DNA of 64,000 bases from Dermacentor variabilis (taxonomy: Eukaryota > Arthropoda > Arachnida > Ixodida > Ixodidae), in contig NC_134573.1 in the NCBI RefSeq assembly GCF_050947875.1, forward strand, positions 33,811,615 to 33,875,614, given 5' to 3'. Under the pieces are notes generated by a model. That model was given only the letters and a program-made list of their open reading frames with translations. It had not been told where the DNA came from and did not search any database. The position numbers and the translations under genes were made by a program. Of this stretch, positions 53,761 through 64,000 are shown one piece after another (the first letter of the stretch is position 1; each line of letters begins with the position of its first letter).

Positions 53761-55656
53761 TAACGGAGAATAGAAAATGAGTGGAAGTTAACCCATTAGG
53801 ACCTAAAAAAAATGTACCAGTTCAATTTTGTTGATTTTTAGTACCAGAAGATCTTTTCACACGGCAACATCATTGTCAAAGTTTCGCGAGTTGCGCTTTA
53901 TTCTGTCAAACACTAATGATGGTGTGCTTTAAAATGTACGTTGGGCCATTATGGGAGCAAAACCTGATGCAGTTTATCAAATGTAAGTGTTATATTTTGC
54001 AGCTTGATAATTCAGAAAGGCTTGGATTGAAGTGTCTTTATGCAAGAGTGCATAATCTTGTGATAGCAAAATTAGCATTTTAGTGGGAAATATTTTTTTG
54101 CTGGTTTGTGTTTACTATTCAAGTGTGTAGCATGATTTCATCAAGTAACGGGGAAAATCTTTGTTGTTGCTTTCAGAGGCACGTGCAATAAAAATATATT
54201 ATTTGTGCAGATCCAGACGTGATATTTCACTATGAACGCAAGCATTCAAGAGTAAAGTGTTCAGCGTTTGGTTGAGTGGTAGTTGAAACAATCAACAGAC
54301 TGGTTGCATCTCCTCCAATGACACTCCGTTCTTGCATTAAATTTAATGTTCTGTTGTATGATTCGCTCGGTGACATCTTTGTTATAATTTTGTGACCTTT
54401 CAAGAAATGTGGTCTACGTCTGGTTCCCCAAGTGGGTGGCCCTACTTTCATTGCATGATTATCTCATTTCGATTGACACAGGAACATATATCGTCTTTGT
54501 TGTTCTCTGTTTCCTTCCACATAGCTTTAAATTTGTAATCGAACTTTGCATAAATAATCGCTTTTTAAATAATGCTCATATGATATCTAATTGGTTCTTT
54601 ATTTATCAAAACTTACTCTAACACCGCTCGCTATTTTATAGACTTAGAAAATAAAGAGCATCACCATTTTTGTCGGTAGCCGGAAAGAAAGCGGGACCAA
54701 TAATAGCAGTGTTGATGTAATACTTAATATATTTATTGCCTGCAGCCGTCCGTGAAGCTTTTGTAGTGAGCAAAAGATACTTTGTCGAATTAAAGTGTAT
54801 GTGCTTCGAGAACGAGCACACCCACCTAGCGTACACGTAGGCCCTTCGTACTTACAAAGTACACCTGCATTCATTTTCTTGCGACGCTATAAATATGCAT
54901 TGTGCATGAAATATCATGAATTCACAGTTTACACCATTTTTTCTACAACTTACACACAAACTTCAACTTTGAGAAGCACATGCCATGCTTGGCAAAAAAT
55001 AAACATGCATGCACAGCAGCACCTGCTACGTTGAGCACTTCTCCAAGTTTGTTGATCAATAGGTCAAATACATCATGAAGCTGACGAAAAACTACAATGT
55101 GGTCGTCTTGGCGGCACCCTTCTTAGCAGAATGGCGTACCAAGGAACAGAGGATGATTCTTTGTTAATCGTTTATAGAAGGATATGGCACTGTACTTATA
55201 TAAGTACGCTGAGTACTGATGGATTAATATACGCCGTTTCAAAAATACTTAGCAGTAAAAAAGTTTTAATTTCGCCTGAAAGGCGAAGCAGCGGTTTCGA
55301 GAGCAAATTCGTAGGCAGCTATACCAAGTAAGGATAGTAGATTTATCGGCCGTGTAAACTTGGGAAAATTCGCTTACTAACTGAATTAACAAGCGTGGTG
55401 TCACCGTGCACAAGCAAACGTGAATACGTTACACTCGATGAGTGGACACACTCGCTGTCAAAACGCTCGTGCGAGCAAGCGCGGCAGCAGCAGTGAGCGA
55501 AGTGACCTTCGTGCGGGCTATCGCAATCACCCCAAAAGCGGTGAGAGCACAGCGCGCACAAAGGTATGAGCCGTCTGCAGATCCCTTTCAAGATACGACA
55601 CGCAGGACTGCGCGCGGCCGTGCAAAGTACGCACCTATTGGCGAAGTCGAAGCCGA
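53761..55656. other. No gene recognised
   Basis: AT-rich, 1.9 kb, with no exon matching the missing end of SLC41 and no repeat paired elsewhere. Confidence 0.45.
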
Positions 55657-55678
55657 CCCCCCCCCCCCCCCCCCCCCC
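55657..55678. repeat. Run of 22 C
   Basis: Uninterrupted C22, followed by a repeated GCTGCCTCATATG motif (55679-55730). Confidence 0.97.
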
Positions 55679-57529
55679 GCTGCCTCATATGCCTCCCCGC
55701 TGTGCCTCCCCGCTGCCTCATATGGCGCGCTGTGCCTCTATGGCGCGCGAGATTGAACCGCGATCGTCAGTTCCCCTTGCGCCCGGTCACTAAATGCGCA
55801 GTTGCTGCCGGAGCACAACAGCCCCCGCCCTCCCTCCCTCGCTTACATCCCCCCACCCCCTTCCCACGGCCTTTCGCGAGACGGAAGACGGAAGTTTGCC
55901 CTCCGCATTCTTCCTTCGTGCGCGCCAGATTGATTCGCAATCATCGGCTTGCCTCGCGTGCGTTCACTCGCACATACAGCGTATTACGAGGGTGGCGCCT
56001 TATAGCCCTCGGAATTTGTACGGAACATTACGACGACGGTGAGGGCAAAAATGCGGCTGGAGTATCCATGTAATTGATATCGCGATAAAAAGTGCTTCAA
56101 TGCGTTCAGCGGAAGCGGAGTTAAAGGTCGCATTCATAGGTCGCCTATGATACCCTTCGTGGTGGTCCCGCTCCTTCTTCCAATGACTTGCACTGCGTAG
56201 GCTACGGCGGAGCGGGGCATGCCCCTAACGCTCCGCCTACCCAAAGTCACAATGGCACGCAGTTCAAATTTGGTTTTGGATGTCCTCGTAGCGCCACTAT
56301 TTCCGATTTTCGCGCCTACGACGCGACAAAAGCTTTAGCCAAACCCGGTTTTCCTCAGCGAGCTGCAGCGCGCTCAGCGAGCGGACTCGCCGCGGCACCG
56401 GGCGGCGGCCGCGGTATCTGCGCAACATAGCAGACCACAGGTACATGGGACTGTAGCGCGTATGCATAGCGTTTGCTTTGTGTACGACCGAGCTTCAGCT
56501 TCGTATGCTCCAGTCTGGCCGTAATATGTGGTGCGGACTGACTTTGTCCCGCACCAGCTTGACCGTCGGATACTGGCCACATAACCCGCGCATTTTGAAG
56601 CGCTATTAGTCAATACGAAGCGAAGTCTGCCAAGGCGTCCTACCAGGAGTGAGTACGCGCTGGCAAGCATGCATGCGGTATGACCTCAAGTATCGCGTAG
56701 TTATAGGCTAGCTGCGTGTTCAAAAGTAGTCAAAATTAGGGACACCCGACAGCTACGGCACCTATAAGCAGGGTGCGAAAGTTCAATTCCTACGCGAGCG
56801 GCTGAGTGTGAGCAGACAATAGTCGGCTTCTTCCGGTAATGGGTAAGTATTATTGAAATTGAAAAGCAGATTTTCGCTTACTTCAGCCTATTTATTAAAC
56901 TGCCTCAATAAATATGCACAGCAACAGTAGGAATCAGCGCACTGGCCCAAACACCCTTTCGGTATGAGGTGCTCCGTGGTATGTGCAAAGGCGTAATGAA
57001 TTCAGGGCTTACATTTGGAAATGCGGTTGTTTGCTTGAAGAGAGGCGTACAACCATGACTCCATGGCAACGAAAGCTTAGCGGGACACTTCGCAATGGAC
57101 GCTCACAGGAAGACTGCCGATCAGGCAGTGCGGGGTGATGTGGGCTCGGGAAGTTTTTAAATTAGAGAAGCACAGTGTAAAACTGATTTTGAACATCAAC
57201 TTATGAATATGAATGTGAAGTGGGTCGCTAGAGGGTTCAGATATTTGTTCAGGAATGAAAATTTGTAGGATGCTTAAGATTCATCTTTAAGAGTGGGCAC
57301 CCCCCTCCACCCCTGATAGCATTCAAACATCCCTAACTGCTTTTCACGGCAACTGCAGCTTATCCAATCGTCATGTTTTCCTGGAAACGCTGACGCTAAA
57401 GATATGCACGGAGGCGAGCTTTCTGGTTCTTGTTTATGTGTGTTTCCCACCCCAAGGCGGGCGTCACCGCTGACGCGAATGCGAGCGCCATCTGAATGGT
57501 GTCGCAGCGAATTGAGCGTGCGCGCAGGT
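55679..57529. other. No gene recognised
   Basis: Several frames of 75-125 codons with Pro/Arg-rich translation (55702-56073) arise from C-rich DNA and show no family pattern. Confidence 0.45.
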
Positions 57530-57820
57530 CCTACTAAGATAGACCTCAAACAGCAGCTGGAAAATGGTTTGTTGGACAAGGGGTTTGTTTCCGCGTAACA
57601 GAATTATGTTTTCTCGTATCTTCGAATTAGAAACCAATTCGTATCTTGTCTGTACGTTGCGTGTAAATTGTACTTTGCAAATGTTATTACTAATTTTACT
57701 TTGACAATTCAATTAGTTCAATAACGCACTTTCATTACGTGGAGGGCCTACAAGATTGAGAATGTATGCTTCATACGTGCGTGCGCGCGTGACGAACGTG
57801 TGCACATAATGTATCTGTCC
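57530..57820 (+). repeat. Diverged direct repeat, left copy
   Basis: Matches 58540-58830 in the same direction (ACGTTTTCTTGTAT-like, TTCGAATTAGAA, CAATTCAATTAGTTCAATA, GTGCGCGCGTGACGAAC). About 1 kb apart. Confidence 0.6.
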
Positions 57821-58179
57821 TTAATGCATGGGTGCTCTGCCCGTTGTATCTGTCGCACAGCATGCTCTGCGACCGTAATCGACGATATCGCACACTGTCG
57901 TAAAATAAATTCAGCGACGATTACGATACTCCGCAATGCGAATTTTCAGTGCAGCTGTTTAGGTGTTCTGGATGCTCGATATATTGTGGCAAAGAATATG
58001 ATTCTGAAAGACAGTGTGCTCTCGGCGGTGACGCTGAGCCTAAGGTCGGGCAGCTCATTTAGTAGCAGCGGCAGACGAAGCATTTAAAACGGTTCCATCG
58101 CTCATTGTTCAGGAAGAAAGCGTGAATACGGGAACGGTTGGCTCACGCGGAGCGCATTCTCTAGCGGCGGTGGCGCAGG
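57821..58179. other. Spacer, includes repeat also seen near 4605
   Basis: CGACGATTACGATACTCCG (57890s) recurs in worn form at 4605-4650. Otherwise unassigned. Confidence 0.4.
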
Positions 58180-58525
58180 GCGAAGTAGTGCACGCGCAGT
58201 AGGTCCAAAACCTACGCCAGCGCTTTGTTTCCATGGTATCAGTGGACGCGCTCGCCTCATCTACCACCGTCGAGCACGTCTCGTGCGGCACTCCGCTTTC
58301 CTCCTCCCCCTTTCGCCATACTCTGCTCAGATTTCATTCCCATGCTTCCGCTACACCATCCTTCTCCGCTTTACTCCTCGCACTCTGCGCTCTCGCCGTC
58401 TTTCAACTCCCGCTGTGCTCGGTGTTCGCTCTTTCATCCTTCCCTGTGCACGTTCGGTCGGTTTCGTCGAGGTACGCCGAGACTCAACGCAGGAATGGGT
58501 GCCTAGAGCTGCGCTCTAAAACGGA
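58180..58525 (+). repeat. Dispersed repeat family B, copy 2
   Basis: Inverted match to 16600-17000. It ends with GAGCTGCGCTCTAAAA, also found at 5428-5443. C/T-rich interior gives open frames with no meaning. Confidence 0.5.
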
Positions 58526-58539
58526 ACCGCCACTTTGTG

Positions 58540-58830
58540 TACGGGGCACACTGGCCTCAAACGACAGCTGCAAAAGGGCTTCGTCCTTAAGTTTCCCCGT
58601 AACAGCATTACGTTTTCTTGTATATTCGAATTAGAATCTGTTGCTATCATGTCGGCAGGTTGTGTACAAGTCGCACTTTACAAATTGTATGACGCAGTCT
58701 ACTTTAAGAAATTCAATTAGTTCAATAGCGCGCTTAGGGAGAGGGCCTGCAAGAATGAGGATGTGCGCTGCACTTTTGCACACGTGTGTGCGCGCGTGAC
58801 GAACATGTGCACACCATTCCATCGTGTCCC
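58540..58830 (+). repeat. Diverged direct repeat, right copy
   Basis: See the left copy at 57530; landmarks in the same order, roughly 75-80% similar by eye. Confidence 0.6.
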
Positions 58831-58929
58831 TCCCGCAAAGGTGTGATCCGTTGTTGAGTACGCTACGACGGGCCAGCGCCATTTTCCGGAGGTCGTAGCT
58901 GGCCTAGCTGGTCGTCTGCATCGTGAGGA

Positions 58930-61070
58930 TGGCGTTCCGTGCCCCCCCCCCGCCCCACTTCAAGGGCGCACTGCTTTTACGTCAGTGCGCCGGCAAACGC
59001 TTTAGCTGAGGACCTTATAGACGCCATTGAACAGATCACAGGACTGAAACGCTTGAAGTCCTCGCAGCATCAAGGTGCAACCAAGATCTGCATAGCGTTC
59101 CCCTCAACGGCTTCTGCAGCCAAGCTCTTGGCATGCGGCAGCTTTGTCCTATATGGGGAATAAGTACCAGCAGTCCAGGTAGGTGGCGTAAAGGTGACGG
59201 ACTTCAGATGTACCTTGCTCTCCGGAGACGCTTCCTTAGCCGTGGCGTTTTGTCCGTACGGCAAGATTCTGGAAATTCAAGAACAGTGCTTTAATAGAAG
59301 ACAACATGTTAGTAACAGCCTGCGGATGGTCCGCATTGAAAGGCTCAAGCCTGTACCTAATTTGATGACTGTGCACGGTCACCAAATAACGTGCGAAGAC
59401 ACGGGCATGACTAACGTGTGCTCCCGCTGTACCGAAGAAGGCACGTCGGAAAGGAAGGCAACATGCTCGCTGTGCGAGGTGTGAAGTCTTCGGCCATGAA
59501 ACAATAGCGCCGGCAGCGTGGGCCCAGGACACCATGGCAGTTCACGAGCGACGTACATCAGTTAGGCCCCTGTTGAGGCAGGCAGAGGAGACAGAACCAT
59601 GGACCTCCGACTGCCAACAAGCGACAACGCCCACCGAGGAAGACAGTACTGGTCCTGACGGTCCAGCACCAAGTTTCACAACGGAGGAAACCGTTTCAAC
59701 CCGGATTCAGCGTCCCTGTGTAGTGTAAGCCAGTATCCTTCAGGTGATTCGGAGAGTACAGGCGTCCCAGCGACAAACTGCAAGAACAGGCCGCGGGCTG
59801 CCATCCTGCTCGGAAGCAGCTGTTAGACCACGCAACGCCCCAGATGGGGAAACAAACCCGCGGGCCCGTTGGACGCAGGCGCAGGATGCAGTCACTGGAT
59901 AAAAGGAAAAGACAGCCCGCCGCTGATGTGACTGGCGTGCCGGCAGACCCGATGCCACTGAGCCCCATGTCACGCGTCGTTGATCAAGGTCGGTAAACCA
60001 GACTTAAAACGTTCTCCTCCTTCGTCGACTTCAAGTGCCAATGTCTCGGCGATTTCAAGTAAGCAGGCGGCGACTAAGTAGTCGCGCGCCCCGGGCCCTT
60101 CTGGATCCCATACCTCTGTCAGCGGACGTTCTATGACCCGTCGTTTGCCGACGGGGTAGGTAATTTTGCGTTGGCTCTCACTCTCAAGCTTCATGACTCG
60201 ACTGTGTGGGACTCCAGAAAACCCGACAAAGAAAAGTGATGCGCTTCGCCAAAGAAAAAATTCGTAGATTTATTCCTTCAGGAAGGGGATTTTTTCTTGC
60301 CATCTGATGTCACGGCTCTTGAGCGATTTAACTTCCCGAGTTTTGATTTTCATTTGTTTTTTTTCCTTGGCATCTTTGCGTAGCTGCGGAGTCAATGTAG
60401 TCAAACTGCATTCCGCCCGCATCTATGTGGTGTTTAACACTGTTTACTGTGGATGCCGCGTCCTAGTCTTAAGGTGCACAAATGGGGGCTTGCGCTTGCT
60501 TGCAGTGTGTGTATACGCCCCTACGAGGAAAAGATGCACGAACACGTGATTTAGCTCGCTGTGGCCTTATCTATTGAATGACTGTGCTACCAGTCTTTGC
60601 GGTGACTTCAACAGCGTTGTAGACAGTCTGATTGATGTTTTGGGGGCCAAAGCAAGCCGGTGGACAACGCTTGTCAACTGTCCTATATCCTTAATGACTT
60701 TAACCTACATGATGCTTGGGTGCCTAAGAACAGGGTAATATTTCCTGCAAATTGGAAGCGAGGAAGAACCGCAACTAGACGATATATTTTACACGAGTAA
60801 GAATTTAATACGTGCCGTACAACGGTCAGAATTAGTTTCTTTTGTGCAGACGTGGGTCACACTTCACATCATTCAATTCTAATCCTTTCCATGAGCTCAT
60901 CAGACCCTCATTTTGAAGGCGAGTGTCTCCGGAGGTTAGATCGGGCAGTACTCTTAGACCAAGAAGCCAACGTCATGCTTCGAGCAAAGATTTCCATTAC
61001 ACTTGCATACGTAACGACCCCGCCTGTGAGACGACTTAAAATCAGTGTGGCAATACTGGGCTAAAGAAAC
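58930..61070 (+). mobile_element. Decayed LINE with ORF1 and endonuclease (L1/Tx1-like)
   Basis: ORF1 remnant: FYVSAPANALAEDLIDAIEQ (58978 on), after a stop VGGVKVTDFRCTLLSGDASL, then CSRCTEEG ... KATCSLCEV-like zinc-knuckle debris near 59420-59500. ORF2 start: LRSCGVNVV and GLRLLAVCVYAPTRK (endonuclease, 60380-60540), GDFNSVVDSL (60604) and DDIFYTSKN (60778). Order and motifs fit an L1/Tx1-type element; there are many stops and no RT. The zinc knuckle is broken. Confidence 0.65.
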
Positions 61071-61218
61071 GGGCCGGAATGTCAAAGTAAGGCCGGCATC
61101 ATCATTGTCATCAGCCTGGCAGCGACCACTGCAGGGCAAAGGCCTCTCCCATACTTCTCCAACTACCCCGGTCATGTGCTAATTGTGGTCACGTTCTCCC
61201 TGCAGAATTCTTAATCTC

Positions 61219-61376
61219 TTGAAGAAAAGAGCGCCACGAAGACGCGGACTAAAAGAGGGACATGTACGACGGACAAGGCGCTTTGTCCTTCGTACATGTT
61301 CCTCTTTTAGTCCGCGTCGTCGTAGCGCTCTTTTCTTCAAGTATGCAAAACCAACTCGCCCACATCAAGCTTCTGC
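61219..61376 (+). mobile_element. Hairpin-headed retroposon, copy 2
   Basis: Arms 61219-61277 and 61283-61340 (about 58 nt, few mismatches) with a GGCGC loop, then a tail GTATGCAAAACCAACTCGCC and on to CTTCTGC. TTCTTAATCTC occurs at 61208-61218 and 61377-61387; removing the unit plus one copy restores the RTE sequence seen at 43590-43605. The stem sequence differs entirely from the stem in copy 1, while the tail box is shared. Confidence 0.88.
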
Positions 61377-61982
61377 TTCTTAATCTCATCCGCCCACCTA
61401 ACTTTCTGCCGCCCCTGCTACTCTTCCCTTCTCTTGGAAACCAGTCCGTAACCATTAATGACCGTCTGTTATCTTCCCTCTTCATTACATGCCCTGCTCA
61501 TGCCAATTTCGTTTTTTTCATTTCAGCTAAGATGTCATTAACTCGCGTTTGTTTCCTCACCCAATCTGCTTTCTTCTTATCCCTTAACCTTACACCCATC
61601 ATTCTTCTTTCCATAACTCGTTGTGTCGTCCTCAATTTAAGTAGAACCCTTTTCGCAAGCTTCCAGGTTTCTGGCCCGTAGGGTAGTACTGGTAAGACAC
61701 AGTTGTTATACACTGTTCTCTTGAGCTATAATGGCAACCTTCTGTTCAAGATCTCAGAATGTCTGAAAACGCACCCCAGCCCATTCTTATTCTTCTGATT
61801 ATTTCAGTCTTATTATCCGGATCCGCCGTCACTACCTCCCTAAGTGGATGTATTCCCTTACCACTGCCAGTGCCTCGCTACCTATCATAAGATGCTTTTA
61901 TCTTCCAAGGCTGTTAAACATTACTTTAGTTTTCCGCAGATCAATGTTTAAACCCACCCTACTGCTTTGCCTGTCCAGGTCG

Positions 61983-62912
61983 CGTTTTTAGAATTGCTAG
62001 TAGGTACGGCGGGGCGTGGTACTTCTGACGGAGCTCGACGTCTCTGCGCAGCCGCGAGTTAGAGCGGGCGCGAGAGAGAAAATCTGGGGGCTGTTGCTCC
62101 TTGAATATATGACTCGGCCTAGGCACTACGGAGGATGTTTCTTAGCGCGCGTTGTATTCGTTTGTCGCCTAGACATGCCGGCATTGCGGAGTGCGGTCGA
62201 GTTGGTTAATACACTCCGGCGCTGGCTGCCCGCGCGATGAGGCAGGGGGCGCGGACGCCGCTTGGTGATCGCTGTGTCTGAAGAGACACTGTTCTGACTG
62301 GTGTTCTATAAGTCGCGAGTCGCTTTTTTCGTCGCGGCGATAGATCGGATTTTTTACAAGCACTGCTCCAAGAGGGCACATGTAACCGGCAAATGGAGGC
62401 CTCAGGAGAGCACCTGAGGTTATATTAAAGCAGGCGGCGCAGGATCTCCGGGGCACCCAAGCGGTAGCGGGGAGATCAAAGCTGGAAGCAGGGCGCCCCG
62501 TGGGTTGGGGCCTCTGCGAGCCCCAACCCACGGACCAGTCCGGCTTCTAGCTTTGATTTCCCTGTTACCGCTTTGGTGTGCTCGAGGCGCCGCCAATAAT
62601 GCGAAATAATGACATGTTGTTTTCATTAGTCAAGACACTATCGAATAAATATAATTGCCTCGAGCCGCCAACTTGCGGTACTAAGTTCAGCACTACTGCG
62701 CCCCGCGACTCCTGCCGGCATGCCTAGGGACATGCGCATACAACGCGCGCCAAGAAACTCCTCCGTAGTACCTAGGCAGAGTCGTATTTTCAAGTAGCAA
62801 AACTCCCCCCATTTCCTCTCTCGCACCCGCTCTTACTCGCACATGCGCGCAAACGTCCGTCGTCTCCGCAAGTGCCGCGCCCCGCTGTACCTACAAGCAC
62901 TTGGAAATACGC
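61983..62912. mobile_element. Mutator-like foldback element, 930 bp, in RTE LINE
   Basis: Long inverted ends of about 230 bp (61983-62215 and 62680-62912; GCTAGTAGGTACGGCGGGGC against GCTTGTAGGTACAGCGGGGC, and GCCTAGGCACTACGGAGGA against GCCTAGGTACTACGGAGGA). GTCCAGGTC and GTCCACGTC flank it (61974-61982, 62913-62921). An inner palindrome (about 62440-62596) makes up the middle. Nine-base duplications plus long terminal repeats point to a Mutator-type MITE; no transposase. Confidence 0.85.
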
Positions 62913-63614
62913 GTCCACGTCAGTGAACATGCATTCTAATTGGTCCCCTGAGTTACTAAGCAAGGCAATATCATCAGCGAATCGCAAGTTACTGAGGCAT
63001 TATTCATCAAATCTTATCCCCAATACCTCCCAATGCAGGTCTCTGAATACCTCCGGTAAACACGCTGTGAAGAGCATTGGAGAGATCGTATCTCCCTGCC
63101 TGACGCCTTTCTTTATTGGGATTCTGTTGCTTTCTTTATGGAGGACTACGGTGGCTGTGGAGCCGCTATAGATATCTTTCAGTATTTTTACATACGGCTC
63201 GTCTACACCCTGATTCCGCAATGCCTCCATGACTGCTGAGGTTTTGACTGAATCAAACGCTTTCTCGTAATCAATGAAAGTTATATATAAAGGTAGGTTA
63301 TATTCCGCACATTTTTCTATCACCTGATTGATAGTGTGAATATGGTCTATTGTTGAGTAGCCCTTACGGAATCCTGCCTGGTCCTTTGGTTGACGGAAGT
63401 CTAAGGTGTTCCTGATTCTATTTGCGATTACCTTAGTAAATACCCTTAGGCAACGGACAGTAAGCTGATCGGTCTATAATTTTTCAAGTCATTGGCGTCC
63501 CCTTTCTTATGGATTAAGATTATGTTCGCGTTCTTCGAAGATTCCGGTACGCTTGCGGTCATGAAGCATAGCGTATACAGAGCGGCCATGAACAGGCCTG
63601 GAGTGCGGCTTAAT

Positions 63615-64000
63615 CTCCGTGACCACAACCGGTAACGTACTCCCTCATTGTATCAGGATTGGTCACCCTAGTGCAGTACTTGGCCACCGCCTCCAATATG
63701 GATACAGCAATCAAACCCGGTCCCTCAGTTCCCAGCAGCTGCGAATCAACTGACCACGGCGGTGGTGAGACTTGTGACGCAGCAGAGGCTGTTAAGAATC
63801 TCTGGATCCGGGCAGGTCCCTATTGGAATCTGAACCTGGCAGCGTTTAACGCTAGAATGCTATCTTGTGAAGCGAGTCTAGCAGTGCTATTGGAGGAATT
63901 AGCGGGAAATAAATATGATATAATAGTGCCCAGTGAGGTTAGGAGGACAAATGAAGCATATGCAGTCCTAAAGCGGGCACGTCCTGTGCTACCGGGCTTA
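63615..64000 (+). mobile_element. RTE LINE 5' part, runs off the window
   Basis: From the ATG at 63700 the translation reads through an N-terminal leader to LWIRAGPYWNLNLAAFNARM, ASLAVLLEELAGNKYDIIVP and SEVRRTNEAYAVLKRA, the start of the RTE endonuclease (usually LATFNVR, LCEVRR). The catalytic N is present (FNAR), the usual catalytic E sits in SEVRR. It lies head-to-head with the antisense RTE that ends at 63595. Confidence 0.8.

Larger units (their letters stand above)
61090..63595 (-). mobile_element. RTE LINE, antisense, interrupted twice
   Basis: Read on the - strand it runs from the RT N-terminal part (63595; [20 protein letters not shown]) through AFIDYEKAFDSV-type motif A (TFIDYEKAFDSVKT near 63270), GVRQGDTISPMLF, RFADDIALLSN (62980) and, after a 930-bp insertion, the C-terminal domain (61713-61498) and a TGATGATG tail near 61100. 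Two later elements split it at 61219 and 61983. Several stops; inactive. Confidence 0.9.

Noticed and set aside
55442..56073. Pro/Arg-rich frames around the C22 run
   Set aside because: Explained by C-rich composition; no conserved motif.
56760..56830. Possible tRNA or SINE head (AGTTCAATTCC as B box)
   Set aside because: No A box at the right distance and no cloverleaf; a single weak motif.

Overview
The window reads as one gene-poor, repeat-dense stretch of an arthropod nuclear genome, most likely a hard tick (Ixodidae). The grounds are eukaryotic split exons with GT/AG borders, no bacterial gene packing, several tRNA-headed SINEs that match what I remember of the tick SINE Ruka, RTE-type LINEs ending in TGATGA runs, and many MITE/foldback families. 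The organism call is inference; no search was run.

The host gene is an SLC41-family (MgtE-like) magnesium transporter on the + strand. Seven internal coding exons (10263-10370, 17866-17937, 18710-18857, 20737-20883, 22996-23140, 26492-26565, 52573-52856) join in phase into 978 nt, or 326 codons, with no stop. The first exons lie outside the window or were not found, and the last exon should lie past 64000. The sixth intron in the window is 26 kb and holds most of the mobile DNA.

Left flank (1-10262): a Penelope-like GIY-YIG fragment, the 3' end of a LINE, a THAP-domain exon on the - strand, a MITE, a 51-bp coding-like tandem repeat, a decayed CR1-like LINE carrying a Ruka SINE, and a second SINE with a 12-bp duplication. 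Introns 1-5 (10371-26491): a PIF/Harbinger element (TTA duplications) holding a TA-flanked terminal-repeat element and a hairpin-headed retroposon, plus foldback repeats and RTE fragments.

The 26-kb intron holds the most striking structure. An 11.36-kb unit (29941-41301) with terminal inverted repeats sits exactly inside an RTE LINE, whose reading frame rejoins across it. Inside is an AT-rich, almost repeat-free segment with at least four antisense exon-like blocks bounded by consensus splice sites, two reading frames of which stay open across junctions. After it come the rest of the RTE, TTAA-bounded MITEs, an I-clade LINE with RNase H, a foldback element with an embedded tRNA-like sequence, and a nearly identical 290-bp direct duplication.

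Right flank (52857-64000): RTE fragments, a long stretch with nothing recognised, diverged duplicated blocks, a decayed L1/Tx1-like LINE, and an antisense RTE interrupted twice: by a hairpin retroposon with 11-bp duplications and by a 930-bp Mutator-like long-terminal-repeat element with 9-bp duplications. A head-to-head RTE start runs off the window end. Apart from SLC41, possibly the THAP exon and the antisense exon set, nothing here looks like a working host gene.
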